Origin: Gallionellaceae bacterium
GTDB lineage: Bacteria > Pseudomonadota > Gammaproteobacteria > Burkholderiales > Thiobacillaceae
Length of the DNA stretch: 64,000 nucleotides
NCBI GenBank assembly: GCA_028714875.1
Contig: JAQTLN010000013.1
Coordinates: 52,380-116,379 of the forward strand
Direction: 5' to 3'
The notes under the pieces were generated by a model that made no database searches, was not told the origin of the DNA, and saw only the letters and a list, made by a program, of their open reading frames with translations. Both the position numbers and the translations under genes were made by a program. How positions within the stretch are numbered: the first letter of the stretch is position 1; every line of letters begins with the position of its first letter. Of this stretch, positions 44,189 through 53,110 are shown in pieces.

Positions 44189-45490
44189 ATGGCTAAGCAA
44201 ATGATTGATACGCCGAACCTGGACGAGCTCGAGACCGGCCCTTGGCCCTCGTTCGTTACGGGTCTGAAGCGCCTGGCTAAAGACAACGACATGATGGTCG
44301 ACCTGATGGGCCAGTTGGAGACTTCCTACCAGACCCGCTTCGGCTATTGGAAAGGCGGTACCGTTGGTGTGGTGGGCTACGGTGGTGGCGTGATTCCGCG
44401 CTTTACCGAGCTGAAAGACGAGAACCATAAGCCCCTGTTCCCCGAGGCGGCCGAGTTCCATACCCTGCGCATCATGCCGCCCGCCGGCATGCATTACACC
44501 TCCGACCTGCTGCGTCAGATGTCCGACGCCTGGCTGGAAACCGGTGGCTCCGGCCTGATCGCTTTCCACGGCCAGTCTGGCGACATCATGCTGCAAGGCA
44601 TCAAGACCAACGACGTGCAGCGTGCTTTCGACAAGTTCAATGAAATGGGCTTTGACCTGGGTGGCGCCGGCCCCGCTTTGCGCACCTCCATGTCTTGCGT
44701 CGGCGCCGCGCGTTGTGAAATGTCTTGTTATGACGAAGCTCGCGCGCTGCGCATCGTCATCAACAACAACCTGGACGATATGCATCGCCCGTCCCTGCCG
44801 TACAAGTTCAAGTTCAAGTTCTCCGGCTGCCCAAACGACTGTATGAACTCCATTCAGCGTTCCGACATGGCTACCATCGGCACCTGGCGCGACAACATTC
44901 GCGCCGACGAGAAGCTGGCGCGTGATTGGTATGCGGCGCACAGCATGGAGGACACCATCAATATGGTCGTCAACCATTGCCCGACAAAGGCCATCCAGCT
45001 CAAAAAGAACGATGGCGCGGCCGCCGCTGAAGGCGTTACCAAGGTGGTGCTGTCGGATGAGAATTGCCTGGAAATCGACAACCACAACTGCGTGCGTTGC
45101 ATGCACTGCCTGAATGTCATGCCTGGCGCGCTCCTGCCCGGTAAAGACAAGGGTGTCACCATCCTGGTCGGCGGCAAGAGTGTGCTGAAGATTGGCGCCA
45201 CGATGGGTACCGTGGTGATTCCGTTCATGAAGCTTGAGTCGGACGAAGATTTTGAACGTCTGAACGATCTGTCCCGTTCCATGCTCGACTTCTTCGCTGA
45301 AAATGCGCTGGAGCATGAGCGTACCGGCGAGATGATCGAACGTATCGGCCTGGTTAACTTCCTGGAAGGCATTGAGCTGGAGATTGATCCCAACATGATC
45401 AGTTCGCCGCGCTCCAATCCTTATGCTCGCATGGATGGTTGGGACGAGGAAGCGGCCAAGTGGTTCGAGCGCAAGCAGGCCGCCGCCTGA
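44189..45490 (+). CDS. dsrA: Reverse dissimilatory sulfite reductase alpha subunit DsrA
   Basis: Siroheme-[4Fe-4S] subunit that in sulfur oxidisers converts DsrC-bound persulfide sulfur to sulfite. 433 aa. Cluster ligands in SCVGAARCEMSCYDEA and FSGCPNDCMNS; an inserted ferredoxin domain with CLEIDNHNCVRCMHCLNVMP. Oxidative direction is inferred from the presence of dsrEFH and dsrL. The ATG follows 'caaggag'. A hairpin lies between it and dsrB. Confidence 0.97.
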   Translation: MAKQMIDTPNLDELETGPWPSFVTGLKRLAKDNDMMVDLMGQLETSYQTRFGYWKGGTVGVVGYGGGVIPRFTELKDENHKPLFPEAAEFHTLRIMPPAGMHYTSDLLRQMSDAWLETGGSGLIAFHGQSGDIMLQGIKTNDVQRAFDKFNEMGFDLGGAGPALRTSMSCVGAARCEMSCYDEARALRIVINNNLDDMHRPSLPYKFKFKFSGCPNDCMNSIQRSDMATIGTWRDNIRADEKLARDWYAAHSMEDTINMVVNHCPTKAIQLKKNDGAAAAEGVTKVVLSDENCLEIDNHNCVRCMHCLNVMPGALLPGKDKGVTILVGGKSVLKIGATMGTVVIPFMKLESDEDFERLNDLSRSMLDFFAENALEHERTGEMIERIGLVNFLEGIELEIDPNMISSPRSNPYARMDGWDEEAAKWFERKQAAA

Positions 45491-45506
45491 TTTAATGGTC
45501 GCTCCG

Positions 45507-45530
45507 AGGGTGGCCCAGGTGGCCCCCTCG
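45507..45530 (+). other. Intercistronic hairpin dsrA-dsrB
   Basis: gaggg-t-ggcc pairs with ggcc-c-ccctc around a short loop. It lacks a T run, so it is more likely an RNA-stability or processing element than a terminator. Confidence 0.55.
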
Positions 45531-45577
45531 TGAGCAAGTCGCAGATGATTTAACGATTTCACCCTTTGGAGATAGCA

Positions 45578-46651
45578 ATGGCTGAAAGAACACACCAGAC
45601 CATTGAATCCGGTGCACCGGATCCGATGCCCTACATGCACCCTGTGATGAAAGACAATTATGGGAAGTGGGTGTTTCACTCACATCCCAAGCCGGGCGTG
45701 CTTTACCACCGTGCCGAAAATGGCGCCGAAGTATGGACTGTCAAGGCCGGCACCCAGCGCCAGATGGACCACTACACCATCCGCAAGCTGGCCGATATCG
45801 CCGACCAGTTCGCCGACGGCTACGTGCGTTTCACCACCCGTTCCAATATCGAATACATGGTCACCGACCAGACCAAGGTCGAGCCCCTGATCAAGGCGCT
45901 GAGTGAAGGTGGCTTCCCGGTCGGCGGCACCGCCAACTCGGTATCCATGATCGCCCACACCCAGGGCTGGCTGCACTGCGACATCCCGGGTACCGATGCT
46001 TCCGGCGCCGTCAAGGCCCTGATGGACGAGTTGTACGAAGAGTTCATCAAGTGCGAGATGCCCAACCGCGTCAAGCTGTCCACCTCCTGCTGCGAGATCA
46101 ACTGTGGCGGCCAGGCTGACATCGCCATCGTGATCCAGCACACCAAGCCGCCCAAGATCAATCATGATCTGGTTGCCAACGTGTGTGAGCGTCCTTCCGT
46201 TGTCGCTCGCTGCCCGGTGGCCGCTATCCGTCCCGCGCTGGTGAACGGCAAGCCTTCCCTGGAAGTCGATGAGAAGAAATGCATCTGCTGTGGCGCCTGC
46301 TTCCCCCCGTGCCCCCCGATGCAGATCAACGATCCCGAGCATTCCAAGTTCGCGATCTGGGTTGGCGGCAAGAACTCCAACGCCCGTTCCAAACCTACTT
46401 TCCACAAACTGGTCGCCGCCGGCATCCCGAACAACCCGCCGCGTTGGCCCGAGGTCAGCGAGATCGTCAAGAAAATTCTTGGTGTCTACAAGGCTGATGG
46501 TCGCCCGTGGGAACGCATGAACGACTGGATCGACCGTATCGGTTGGCCCGCCTTCTTCGAGAAGACCGGACTGCCGTTCACCAAGTATCACATCGACAAC
46601 TGGCGTGGTTCCCGTACCAACCTGAACGCTTCCACGCATATCCGCTTCTGA
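45578..46651 (+). CDS. dsrB: Reverse dissimilatory sulfite reductase beta subunit DsrB
   Basis: 357 aa partner of DsrA in the alpha2beta2 enzyme, carrying the active siroheme. Ligands in STSCCEINCGGQADIAI, and a ferredoxin domain with KKCICCGACFPPCPPMQI. The start is the ATG at 45578 behind 'ttggag'. The cytoplasmic complex interacts with DsrC and DsrL. Confidence 0.97.
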   Translation: MAERTHQTIESGAPDPMPYMHPVMKDNYGKWVFHSHPKPGVLYHRAENGAEVWTVKAGTQRQMDHYTIRKLADIADQFADGYVRFTTRSNIEYMVTDQTKVEPLIKALSEGGFPVGGTANSVSMIAHTQGWLHCDIPGTDASGAVKALMDELYEEFIKCEMPNRVKLSTSCCEINCGGQADIAIVIQHTKPPKINHDLVANVCERPSVVARCPVAAIRPALVNGKPSLEVDEKKCICCGACFPPCPPMQINDPEHSKFAIWVGGKNSNARSKPTFHKLVAAGIPNNPPRWPEVSEIVKKILGVYKADGRPWERMNDWIDRIGWPAFFEKTGLPFTKYHIDNWRGSRTNLNASTHIRF

Positions 46652-46658
46652 TTGCGAC

Positions 46659-46683
46659 CCGGCCTCGGAGGCATCGGGGCCGG
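46659..46683 (+). other. Intercistronic hairpin dsrB-dsrE
   Basis: ccggcctc (46659-46666) pairs with ggggccgg (46676-46683), one G-U pair, with a 9-base loop and no T run. Confidence 0.5.
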
Positions 46684-46717
46684 ACCAATTTGGATATTCG
46701 GAGATAGGGATATTTAA

Positions 46718-47077
46718 ATGAAAATCGGCATTATGGTTAGTGAAGGGCCGTACAACCACCAGGCAAGCGATACCGCGTATCTGTTTGCCAGGACGGCCAT
46801 CGAAAAAGGGCACAAGGTTCCGCGCGTGTTTTTCTATCACGACGGGGTGAACAACTCGACCAAGCTTACCCAGCCTCCCCAAGATGACCGCAACGTGGTC
46901 AATCGTTGGTCCAAACTGGCGGAAGAGCATGGTGTGGACTTGGTGGTGTGTATTGCCGCCGGCATGCGCCGCGGCATCACTGACGACATCCTGGCTCCCG
47001 GATTCCGTATTTCCGGTCTCGGCCAATTGGTGGAAGCCGGCATCCAGTGTGACCGTCTGGTCACCTTCGGCGACTGA
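46718..47077 (+). CDS. dsrE: Sulfurtransferase DsrE
   Basis: 119 aa subunit of DsrE2F2H2, which takes sulfane sulfur from TusA or a persulfide and passes it to DsrC. The conserved catalytic Cys is in LVVCIAAGMRRG near residue 78. Presence of dsrEFH is diagnostic of the oxidative dsr pathway. Confidence 0.96.
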   Translation: MKIGIMVSEGPYNHQASDTAYLFARTAIEKGHKVPRVFFYHDGVNNSTKLTQPPQDDRNVVNRWSKLAEEHGVDLVVCIAAGMRRGITDDILAPGFRISGLGQLVEAGIQCDRLVTFGD

Positions 47078-47088
47078 GGGGTATCTAG

Positions 47089-47487
47089 ATGAGCGACATG
47101 ATGGATGACATGGAAGGCGGCGAAGGCGTCGTCAAGAAGTTCATGTTCGTAAACCGCAAGGCGCCACACGGCACCATCTACGCCCTCGAGGGACTGGAAG
47201 TGGTGTTGGTCTCGGCGGCCTTCGACCAGGACGTGAGCATGGTGTTTGCCGACGATGGTGTTTATGAACTGATCAAGGGCATGAACACCAAGGGTATCGA
47301 GGTCAAGGATTTCTCCAAGACCTACCGCGCCCTGGATGGTTACGACATCGAGAAGCTATACGTCGAGAAGGCATCCATGGATGCCCGAGGCTTGACTGAA
47401 GCCGATCTGATCGTGGACGTGACCGTGCTCGACAGCGCCGAGATGGCCAATCTCATGGCTGAGCAAGACGTCGTTATCAGCTACTGA
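47089..47487 (+). CDS. dsrF: Sulfur relay protein DsrF
   Basis: 132 aa structural partner of DsrE in the heterohexamer; family layout with KFMFVNRKAPHG, EGLEVVLVSAAFDQDVSMVF and a C-terminal EQDVVISY. No cysteine is needed in this subunit, and none stands out. 11 bases after dsrE. Confidence 0.95.
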   Translation: MSDMMDDMEGGEGVVKKFMFVNRKAPHGTIYALEGLEVVLVSAAFDQDVSMVFADDGVYELIKGMNTKGIEVKDFSKTYRALDGYDIEKLYVEKASMDARGLTEADLIVDVTVLDSAEMANLMAEQDVVISY

Positions 47488-47498
47488 GGGAGACGAAG

Positions 47499-47798
47499 AT
47501 GCTGCATATCGTTAACAAATCGGCCACGGAACGCAATTCTCTTGAGAGTTGTCTGCGTATGGCCACGAAGGGTTCCGCTGTATTACTGATCGAGGATGCC
47601 GTTTATGCGGCGACCAAGGGTGGTGTGGCGGCGGCGCAAATCCAGGCAGCCATGGCTGACCTTCAGATTTATGCCCTCGGTCCCGATCTCGATGCGCGCG
47701 GTATGTCCGCTCGTGTTCTGGACGGGGTAAAAGTCGTGGATTACGGCGGTTTTGTTGATCTCGTTACCGAGACCAACGCCTGCCAGTCCTGGTTGTAA
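47499..47798 (+). CDS. dsrH: Sulfur relay protein DsrH
   Basis: 99 aa third subunit of DsrEFH. Conserved SLESCLRMATKGSAVLLIEDAVYAA with the family cysteine near residue 20, and a TNACQSWL end. Followed by dsrC after 20 bases with 'aaggag'. Confidence 0.94.
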   Translation: MLHIVNKSATERNSLESCLRMATKGSAVLLIEDAVYAATKGGVAAAQIQAAMADLQIYALGPDLDARGMSARVLDGVKVVDYGGFVDLVTETNACQSWL

Positions 47799-47818
47799 TT
47801 TTTTTTAAGGAGTGCGCT

Positions 47819-48154
47819 ATGCCTATGGTTGAAGTTGCCGGTAAATCTTTTGAAGTCGACGAGGAAGGCTACCTGACCAATCTGGCCGATTGGAACCAGG
47901 ACATCGCTGGATATCTGGCTCAGGAAGAAAAAGTTGAAATGACCGATTCCCATTGGGAAGTCGTCAACTTCCTGCGCGAGTACTACGACGAGTACCAAAT
48001 CGCCCCCGCTGTGCGCGTGCTGACCAAGGCGATCTCCAAGAAGCTGGGCGCGGACAAGGGCAACAACAAGTATCTGTACGAGTTGTTCCCCTATGGCCCC
48101 GCCAAGCAGGCTTGCAAGATCGCCGGTCTGCCCAAGCCGACCGGCTGTATCTGA
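47819..48154 (+). CDS. dsrC: Sulfur carrier DsrC
   Basis: 111 aa. The two redox cysteines are intact: Cys99 (QACKIAGLPKP) and the penultimate Cys110 (PTGCI). DsrC carries the persulfide from DsrEFH to DsrAB, and its oxidised form is reduced by DsrMK/DsrL. This is the only functional-type DsrC in the window, against two paralogues without these cysteines. The best ribosome site in the operon, 'aaggag', precedes it. Confidence 0.97.
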   Translation: MPMVEVAGKSFEVDEEGYLTNLADWNQDIAGYLAQEEKVEMTDSHWEVVNFLREYYDEYQIAPAVRVLTKAISKKLGADKGNNKYLYELFPYGPAKQACKIAGLPKPTGCI

Positions 48155-48171
48155 TCAATTTCGGTTGATCC

Positions 48172-48193
48172 CCGGCGGGCTCCGGCCCGTCGG
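48172..48193 (+). other. Hairpin after dsrC
   Basis: ccggcgggc (48172-48180) pairs with gcccgtcgg (48185-48193) except one wobble, with a TCCG loop, followed by 'tttcg'. It is preceded by gatcaa/ttgatc arms. It may attenuate transcription into dsrM and favour a dsrC-rich message. Confidence 0.55.
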
Positions 48194-48266
48194 TTTCGAG
48201 ATTTCTGCTCGTGTTCCGGGGATGTCCGGGACGTAATGAGTTGTTCTGCCTGAAGCAGAGGAACGG

Positions 48267-48998
48267 ATGACTACGCTTACGCTTTTCTATATTGGCCTGT
48301 ATTACTTCGCCGCAATCGTGTTGATTGGCGGTGTGGCCTATCGCATTGCCGAGTACAGCCGCACCCCGGCCCCTCTCAAGATTCCCACCACGCCCGCTCC
48401 GACTACCAATAGCGGCGTGGCGATGCGCATGGCGCGCGAAGTCGTGCTGTTCGAGTCCCTGTTCAAGTCCAATAAATGGATCTGGGTCTTTGGCTGGATG
48501 TTCCATGTCGGCCTGGCCATGGTTCTGCTGCGCCATGTGCGCTATTTCCAGGAACCTATGTGGTTCGTGGTCGAGTTTGTCCAGCCCTATGGCAAGTACG
48601 CCAGTTTTGCGATGGTCGCCGGTTTGCTTGGCCTCTGGGCGCGCCGTTTCCTGGTCGACCGTGTGCGTTATATCTCCACCCCATCCGACCACCTGATGCT
48701 GGCGCTCCTGATCGGCATCGGCGCGTCGGGCATGATGATGACTTTCGTCTCCCATACCGACATCGTCGCGCTCAAGGGTTTCGCCCTCGGTCTGGTGACC
48801 TTCGACTGGCAGCCGCTGCCCAATGATGGCCCGCTGCTGGTGCATCTGTCTCTGGTGGCGCTGTTGATGATCATCTTCCCCGTGAGCAAGTTGCTGCACG
48901 CGCCGGGCATCTTCTTTAGCCCGACCCGCAACCAGGCAGACAACCCGCGCGAAACCCGCCTGATCGCCCCTTGGGCGGCGGCGGCCGAGCGTAAGTAA
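48267..48998 (+). CDS. dsrM: DsrM, diheme cytochrome b of the DsrMKJOP complex
   Basis: 243 aa inner-membrane protein resembling NarI, with about five helices and His ligands in FHVGLAMVLLRH and LLVHLSLVALLMIIF/KLLHAPG. It exchanges electrons between the quinone pool and DsrK. Confidence 0.95.
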   Translation: MTTLTLFYIGLYYFAAIVLIGGVAYRIAEYSRTPAPLKIPTTPAPTTNSGVAMRMAREVVLFESLFKSNKWIWVFGWMFHVGLAMVLLRHVRYFQEPMWFVVEFVQPYGKYASFAMVAGLLGLWARRFLVDRVRYISTPSDHLMLALLIGIGASGMMMTFVSHTDIVALKGFALGLVTFDWQPLPNDGPLLVHLSLVALLMIIFPVSKLLHAPGIFFSPTRNQADNPRETRLIAPWAAAAERK

Positions 48999-49050
48999 GG
49001 ATAAGTCCGGCACCGTCCGAGACAACCAACGAGATACGCAAGGAGCAACT

Positions 49051-50574
49051 GTGGCTGGTCCTGAATTCGAAGTCCCCAAACTGACGGAATACACCGACGT
49101 CCCCAAGATCAAGGAAGGGGCGATGGCACACGTCAAGTCCTTTCCCGCCGCCGAGGGCAGTCAGACCTTTCTGGGCTATCCGTGGACGTTGACCGAGGAT
49201 TGGCAAGAACGCGCGATCAACAAGATGGGCGACTTGCTCGGCAAGTACCGCAGCCTTCGGGTATTCATGGACGCCTGCGTGCATTGCGGCGCCTGTACCG
49301 ACAAGTGCCATTATTTCCTGGGTACGGCTGATCCGAAGAACATGCCGGTTGCTCGCCAGGATCTGATGCGCAAGGTATACCGTCGCTATTTCACCCTTCC
49401 CGGCAAGATCGCCCCGTGGTTGGTGGGCGCGGAAGATCTCACGAAAGAAACCCTGGACGACTGGTACAGCTATTACCACCAGTGTTCCGAGTGCCGTCGC
49501 TGCTCCGTGTTCTGCCCTTACGGCATCGACACGGCTGAAATCACCATGGCCGGCCGAGAGATTCTCAACACGGTGGGCATGGGCCAGAAATATTCCAGCG
49601 AGATACTGACCAAAGTTCAGAAGATCGGTAACAACCTCGGCCTGCCTGGCCCGGCATTGGAAGACACGTTGTTGGGTCTGGAAGAAGACATCGAGCTGGA
49701 TACCGGTGTGCCGGTGAAGATTCCGCTTGATGTAAAAGGCGCGGAAATTCTCCTGATTACACCCTCCGCCGACTTCTTCTCGGAACCGCACGTTGAATCC
49801 CTGATCGGCTACGCCAAGGTATTCCACGCAGCCGGCGCGTCCTGGACACTTTCCACGCACGCGTCCGAGGCAGGCAACTTCGGCCTGTTCAACGGCAACT
49901 ACGAGGTCATGAAGACCGTTGCCATGCGGATTCGCGATGCCGCGCTGGAACTGGGCGTCAAACGCATCATCGTGGGTGAGTGTGGCCATGCCTGGCGTGT
50001 CGCCTATAGCTTCTGGAACACCCTGACCGGTATCGGCTACGGTGGTAACGACCCGTTCTCGATTGAACTGCAAAGCCAGCTCGATTCACGCTACCCGCAG
50101 CCTATGCATATCTGCGAGTACACCTGGGACTTGATCGAGAAGGGCACGCTCAAATTCGACAAGTCGCTGAATGATGATCGCGTCATCACTTTCCACGACT
50201 CCTGTAACGTGGCGCGGGGTTCCCGCATGGGTGATGAACCCGGTGGCCAGTTCACCATCCCACGCAACATCATCCGCGCGGTCGCCAACAATTTTTACGA
50301 TATGGCGCCCGAGACAATCGGAGAGGCGACTTTCTGTTGTGGCGGCGGTGGCGGCGTATTGACCGATGACTTGATCGAGGTGCGTGTGAAGGGTGCTTTG
50401 CCCCGCATGAACGCGTTCAACAATGTGGTGCAGAACAACGGCGTGAATTTCCTGGGCCTGATCTGCGCGATCTGCAAGGCGCAATTCACCAAAGTAATAC
50501 CGTATTACGGATTCGACCGGAGCATGGTCGGCGGCGTGCATCAGCTCGTCAGCACGGCCATCAAGCTGGATTAA
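49051..50574 (+). CDS. dsrK: DsrK, HdrD-like iron-sulfur subunit
   Basis: 507 aa cytoplasmic subunit. Two [4Fe-4S] motifs, CVHCGACTDKCHYFLG and CSECRRCSVFCPYG, and a CCG domain with ECGHAWR and CCGGGGG for the special cluster that acts on the DsrC disulfide or trisulfide. The start is GTG at 49051. A strong hairpin follows its stop. Confidence 0.96.
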   Translation: MAGPEFEVPKLTEYTDVPKIKEGAMAHVKSFPAAEGSQTFLGYPWTLTEDWQERAINKMGDLLGKYRSLRVFMDACVHCGACTDKCHYFLGTADPKNMPVARQDLMRKVYRRYFTLPGKIAPWLVGAEDLTKETLDDWYSYYHQCSECRRCSVFCPYGIDTAEITMAGREILNTVGMGQKYSSEILTKVQKIGNNLGLPGPALEDTLLGLEEDIELDTGVPVKIPLDVKGAEILLITPSADFFSEPHVESLIGYAKVFHAAGASWTLSTHASEAGNFGLFNGNYEVMKTVAMRIRDAALELGVKRIIVGECGHAWRVAYSFWNTLTGIGYGGNDPFSIELQSQLDSRYPQPMHICEYTWDLIEKGTLKFDKSLNDDRVITFHDSCNVARGSRMGDEPGGQFTIPRNIIRAVANNFYDMAPETIGEATFCCGGGGGVLTDDLIEVRVKGALPRMNAFNNVVQNNGVNFLGLICAICKAQFTKVIPYYGFDRSMVGGVHQLVSTAIKLD

Positions 50575-50579
50575 GGGCC

Positions 50580-50598
50580 GCCCGGCCTTGGGCCGGGC
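50580..50598 (+). other. Hairpin between dsrK and dsrL
   Basis: gcccggcc and ggccgggc form an 8-bp perfect stem with a 3-base loop, 6 bases after dsrK. There is no T run, so stability or processing is more likely than full termination. Confidence 0.55.
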
Positions 50599-50677
50599 GC
50601 GCATGGATTAAACACGCGTTGGGCAAGCGTAATGTCAAGCGGTATTGCCGCACGATTCTTGAGATAGGAGAGCGAAG

Positions 50678-52636
50678 ATGTCGGTCACTTCCAAAGACGT
50701 AAAGAAAACTGAGGGCGTTTCGTGGCGTCGTTACAAGGACGGCGAGAAGGAAGGGCAGTACAAGCGCGCCCAGGAAAAGATTTTCCAGGCGAGCTGGAGC
50801 CACAAGTGCCCTGAGTATGTGCATTCCACCCCGCCTTGCCAGGGTTCCTGCCCGGCTGGCGAGGACATCCGGGGCTATCTCAACATCGTTCGCGGCATCG
50901 AGAAGCCCACTGGCGGCCAGAGCTGGCAGGAATACGCGTTCCGTCGTCTCACTAGCGCCAATCCCTTCCCCGCCGTCATGGGCCGTGTCTGCCCGGCTCC
51001 TTGCGAATCCGGCTGCAACCGGAACCAGGTGGAAGAGAACGTCGGTATCAACTCGGTCGAGCACTTCCTCGGTAATTGGGCGCTGGAAAACAACATCGGC
51101 TTCGAGATGCCCGCCACTGAAAGTGGCAAGAAAATCGCGATCATCGGCGGTGGTCCCGCCGGCCTGGCCGCCGCTTACCAGCTGCGTCGCATGGGCCACG
51201 GCTGCACGATATTTGACGACCACGCCGAACTCGGCGGCATGATGCGCTATGGCATCCCCGGCTTCCGCACCCCGCGTCAGGTTCTAGACGGCGAGATCAA
51301 GCGCATCATCGACATGGGTGTCGAGACGCGTCTGAACACCCGTATCGGCACCGACATCAGCATGGAGCAGATCGAGAAAGACTACGATGCCGTGCTGATC
51401 GCTCTGGGTGCCCAAGGTGGTCGTACTCTGCCGGTTGATGGCGCGGATGCCCCCAACTGCGTTCCCGCCACCGCTTTCCTGCGCGCCTTCAACGAAGGCC
51501 GCCTACAGCATGTCGGCAACAAGATCGTGGTTATCGGTGGTGGTGACACCTCCATCGACGTGGCAACCGTCGCCCGTCGCCTGGGCAAGGTCACCAATGC
51601 CTCCACCACTGATCTGCCGGAAATGGTTCTGGCTGGCCATACCGCGCACGACGTCGCCAGCATTTCCGCTCGTATGGGTGTTGAAGTGGTGCTGATTTCC
51701 CGCGCCACCATCGACAAGATGGCCGCCAACAAGCACGAAGTCGAGCAGGCCAAAGCCGAAGGCATCGAAATCATCGGTGGCGTGACGCCTATCGCCGTGA
51801 TCAAGGATGCTTCCGGCCGTGCCACCGCCCTGCGTGTGGCCGAATTCGAGATGGTCGGCAAGGAAACCAAGATCAAGGAAGGCACCGAATTCGACATCAC
51901 CGGTGACCTGATCGTGTCCGCCATTGGTCAGGCCGTCGACTTCACGGGTCTGGAAAGCTTCAACAACAACAATGGCCTGATCCGCGCCGACAAGAACTAC
52001 CGTTTCCCCAACAAACCGAACATCTTCGTTGCCGGCGACGTGATCCGCCCGCACCTGCTGACTACCGCTATCGGCCATGCCCGCATCTGCGCCGATGGTA
52101 TCGACGCCTTCCTGAAGGGCGAGGAGCTGGATCGTCGTCCCAAGGTTGACGTGGCGCACTGGGATCAGGTGCGCAAGTGGGTCGAAACCGGCCATGAGTA
52201 CAAGGAACACCACGGCCAGGTAACGGGCAGCGACTCCTGGAAGGACGTTCTGCACAACTTCGACGACCGCTCCGGCCGCTACGTGATTCCGTCCACCGAA
52301 ATGTTCCTCGGCCACTTCCTGAACGTCCCGCGCAATCAGCGTGGCGTGACCACGCTGGACAAGGACTCCGCCCTGGGCAACTTCGAAGATCGACTGCACG
52401 CCCTGGACGAGAAGCAGACCGTCGCGGAAGCCAAGCGCTGCATGTCCTGTGGCCTCTGCTTCGAGTGCGACAACTGCGTGATCTATTGCCCGCAGGTTGC
52501 AGTTTTCAAGGTCAAGAAGAAAGACAACCCCACCACCGGCCGTTATGTGGATACCGACTACACCAAGTGCATCGGATGTCACATTTGTGCCGAAGTGTGC
52601 CCGACCGGCTACATTCTCATGGGCATGGGCGAGTAA
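50678..52636 (+). CDS. dsrL: DsrL, NAD(P)H:acceptor iron-sulfur flavoprotein
   Basis: 652 aa. N-terminal PPCQGSCPAGEDIRGYL cluster region, FAD site IIGGGPAGLAAAYQLRRMG, NAD site VIGGGDTSIDVA, and C-terminal two-cluster ferredoxin with CMSCGLCFECDNC and CIGCHICAEVCPTGYI. It accepts electrons from DsrAB in the oxidative direction and reduces NAD(P)+. Marker for sulfur oxidation. Confidence 0.96.
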   Translation: MSVTSKDVKKTEGVSWRRYKDGEKEGQYKRAQEKIFQASWSHKCPEYVHSTPPCQGSCPAGEDIRGYLNIVRGIEKPTGGQSWQEYAFRRLTSANPFPAVMGRVCPAPCESGCNRNQVEENVGINSVEHFLGNWALENNIGFEMPATESGKKIAIIGGGPAGLAAAYQLRRMGHGCTIFDDHAELGGMMRYGIPGFRTPRQVLDGEIKRIIDMGVETRLNTRIGTDISMEQIEKDYDAVLIALGAQGGRTLPVDGADAPNCVPATAFLRAFNEGRLQHVGNKIVVIGGGDTSIDVATVARRLGKVTNASTTDLPEMVLAGHTAHDVASISARMGVEVVLISRATIDKMAANKHEVEQAKAEGIEIIGGVTPIAVIKDASGRATALRVAEFEMVGKETKIKEGTEFDITGDLIVSAIGQAVDFTGLESFNNNNGLIRADKNYRFPNKPNIFVAGDVIRPHLLTTAIGHARICADGIDAFLKGEELDRRPKVDVAHWDQVRKWVETGHEYKEHHGQVTGSDSWKDVLHNFDDRSGRYVIPSTEMFLGHFLNVPRNQRGVTTLDKDSALGNFEDRLHALDEKQTVAEAKRCMSCGLCFECDNCVIYCPQVAVFKVKKKDNPTTGRYVDTDYTKCIGCHICAEVCPTGYILMGMGE

Positions 52637-52642
52637 ATAAGG

Positions 52643-53110
52643 ATGAATGGCATGGCGAGAGTGGCCAACCTGCCCGGTCTGGGCAAATGGTTCCGCCTCG
52701 CCGTCTGCCTTGGCGCGGTGGCCTTCATGGCCATCCCGTCGATGCAGGCGGTGGCGGGAGTCGATCTGCCCAAGCTGGAACACGGCAAGGGCGACAAGTG
52801 TGTAGACGAGGAGGACTATATCCGTCGTAACCACCCTGATCTGCTCAAACACCATCGTGACGACACGTTGCGCAAGGGCATCCGCACGACGAAGTACAGT
52901 CTGAGGAAATGCGTGGAATGTCACGCGGGCAGCAAAACCGGCAGCGTGGCCTCCTCCAAGGAAGACTTCTGCGTTGCCTGCCACAGCTACGCCGGCGTCA
53001 AGCTGGACTGTTGGGACTGCCATGCCACCAAACCGGGCAAGCGCCCTGTCAATCAGACCGCGCAACCCTCGTTATCTCCTCTCATGCCCTCCCACGGAGG
53101 CAGCCAATGA
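52643..53110 (+). CDS. dsrJ: DsrJ, triheme cytochrome c
   Basis: 155 aa periplasmic or membrane-anchored cytochrome with an N-terminal signal anchor (about 15-40). Heme motifs CVECH (90-94), CVACH (110-114) and CWDCH (123-127). Cys53 in GDKCVDEED matches the unusual His/Cys-ligated heme of the family. It overlaps dsrO by ATGA. Confidence 0.95.
   Translation: MNGMARVANLPGLGKWFRLAVCLGAVAFMAIPSMQAVAGVDLPKLEHGKGDKCVDEEDYIRRNHPDLLKHHRDDTLRKGIRTTKYSLRKCVECHAGSKTGSVASSKEDFCVACHSYAGVKLDCWDCHATKPGKRPVNQTAQPSLSPLMPSHGGSQ

Noticed and set aside
43997-45679. Minus-strand open frame opposite dsrA
   Set aside because: No recognisable domain, and it would run through the 40-bp palindrome; dsrA on the plus strand is unambiguous.
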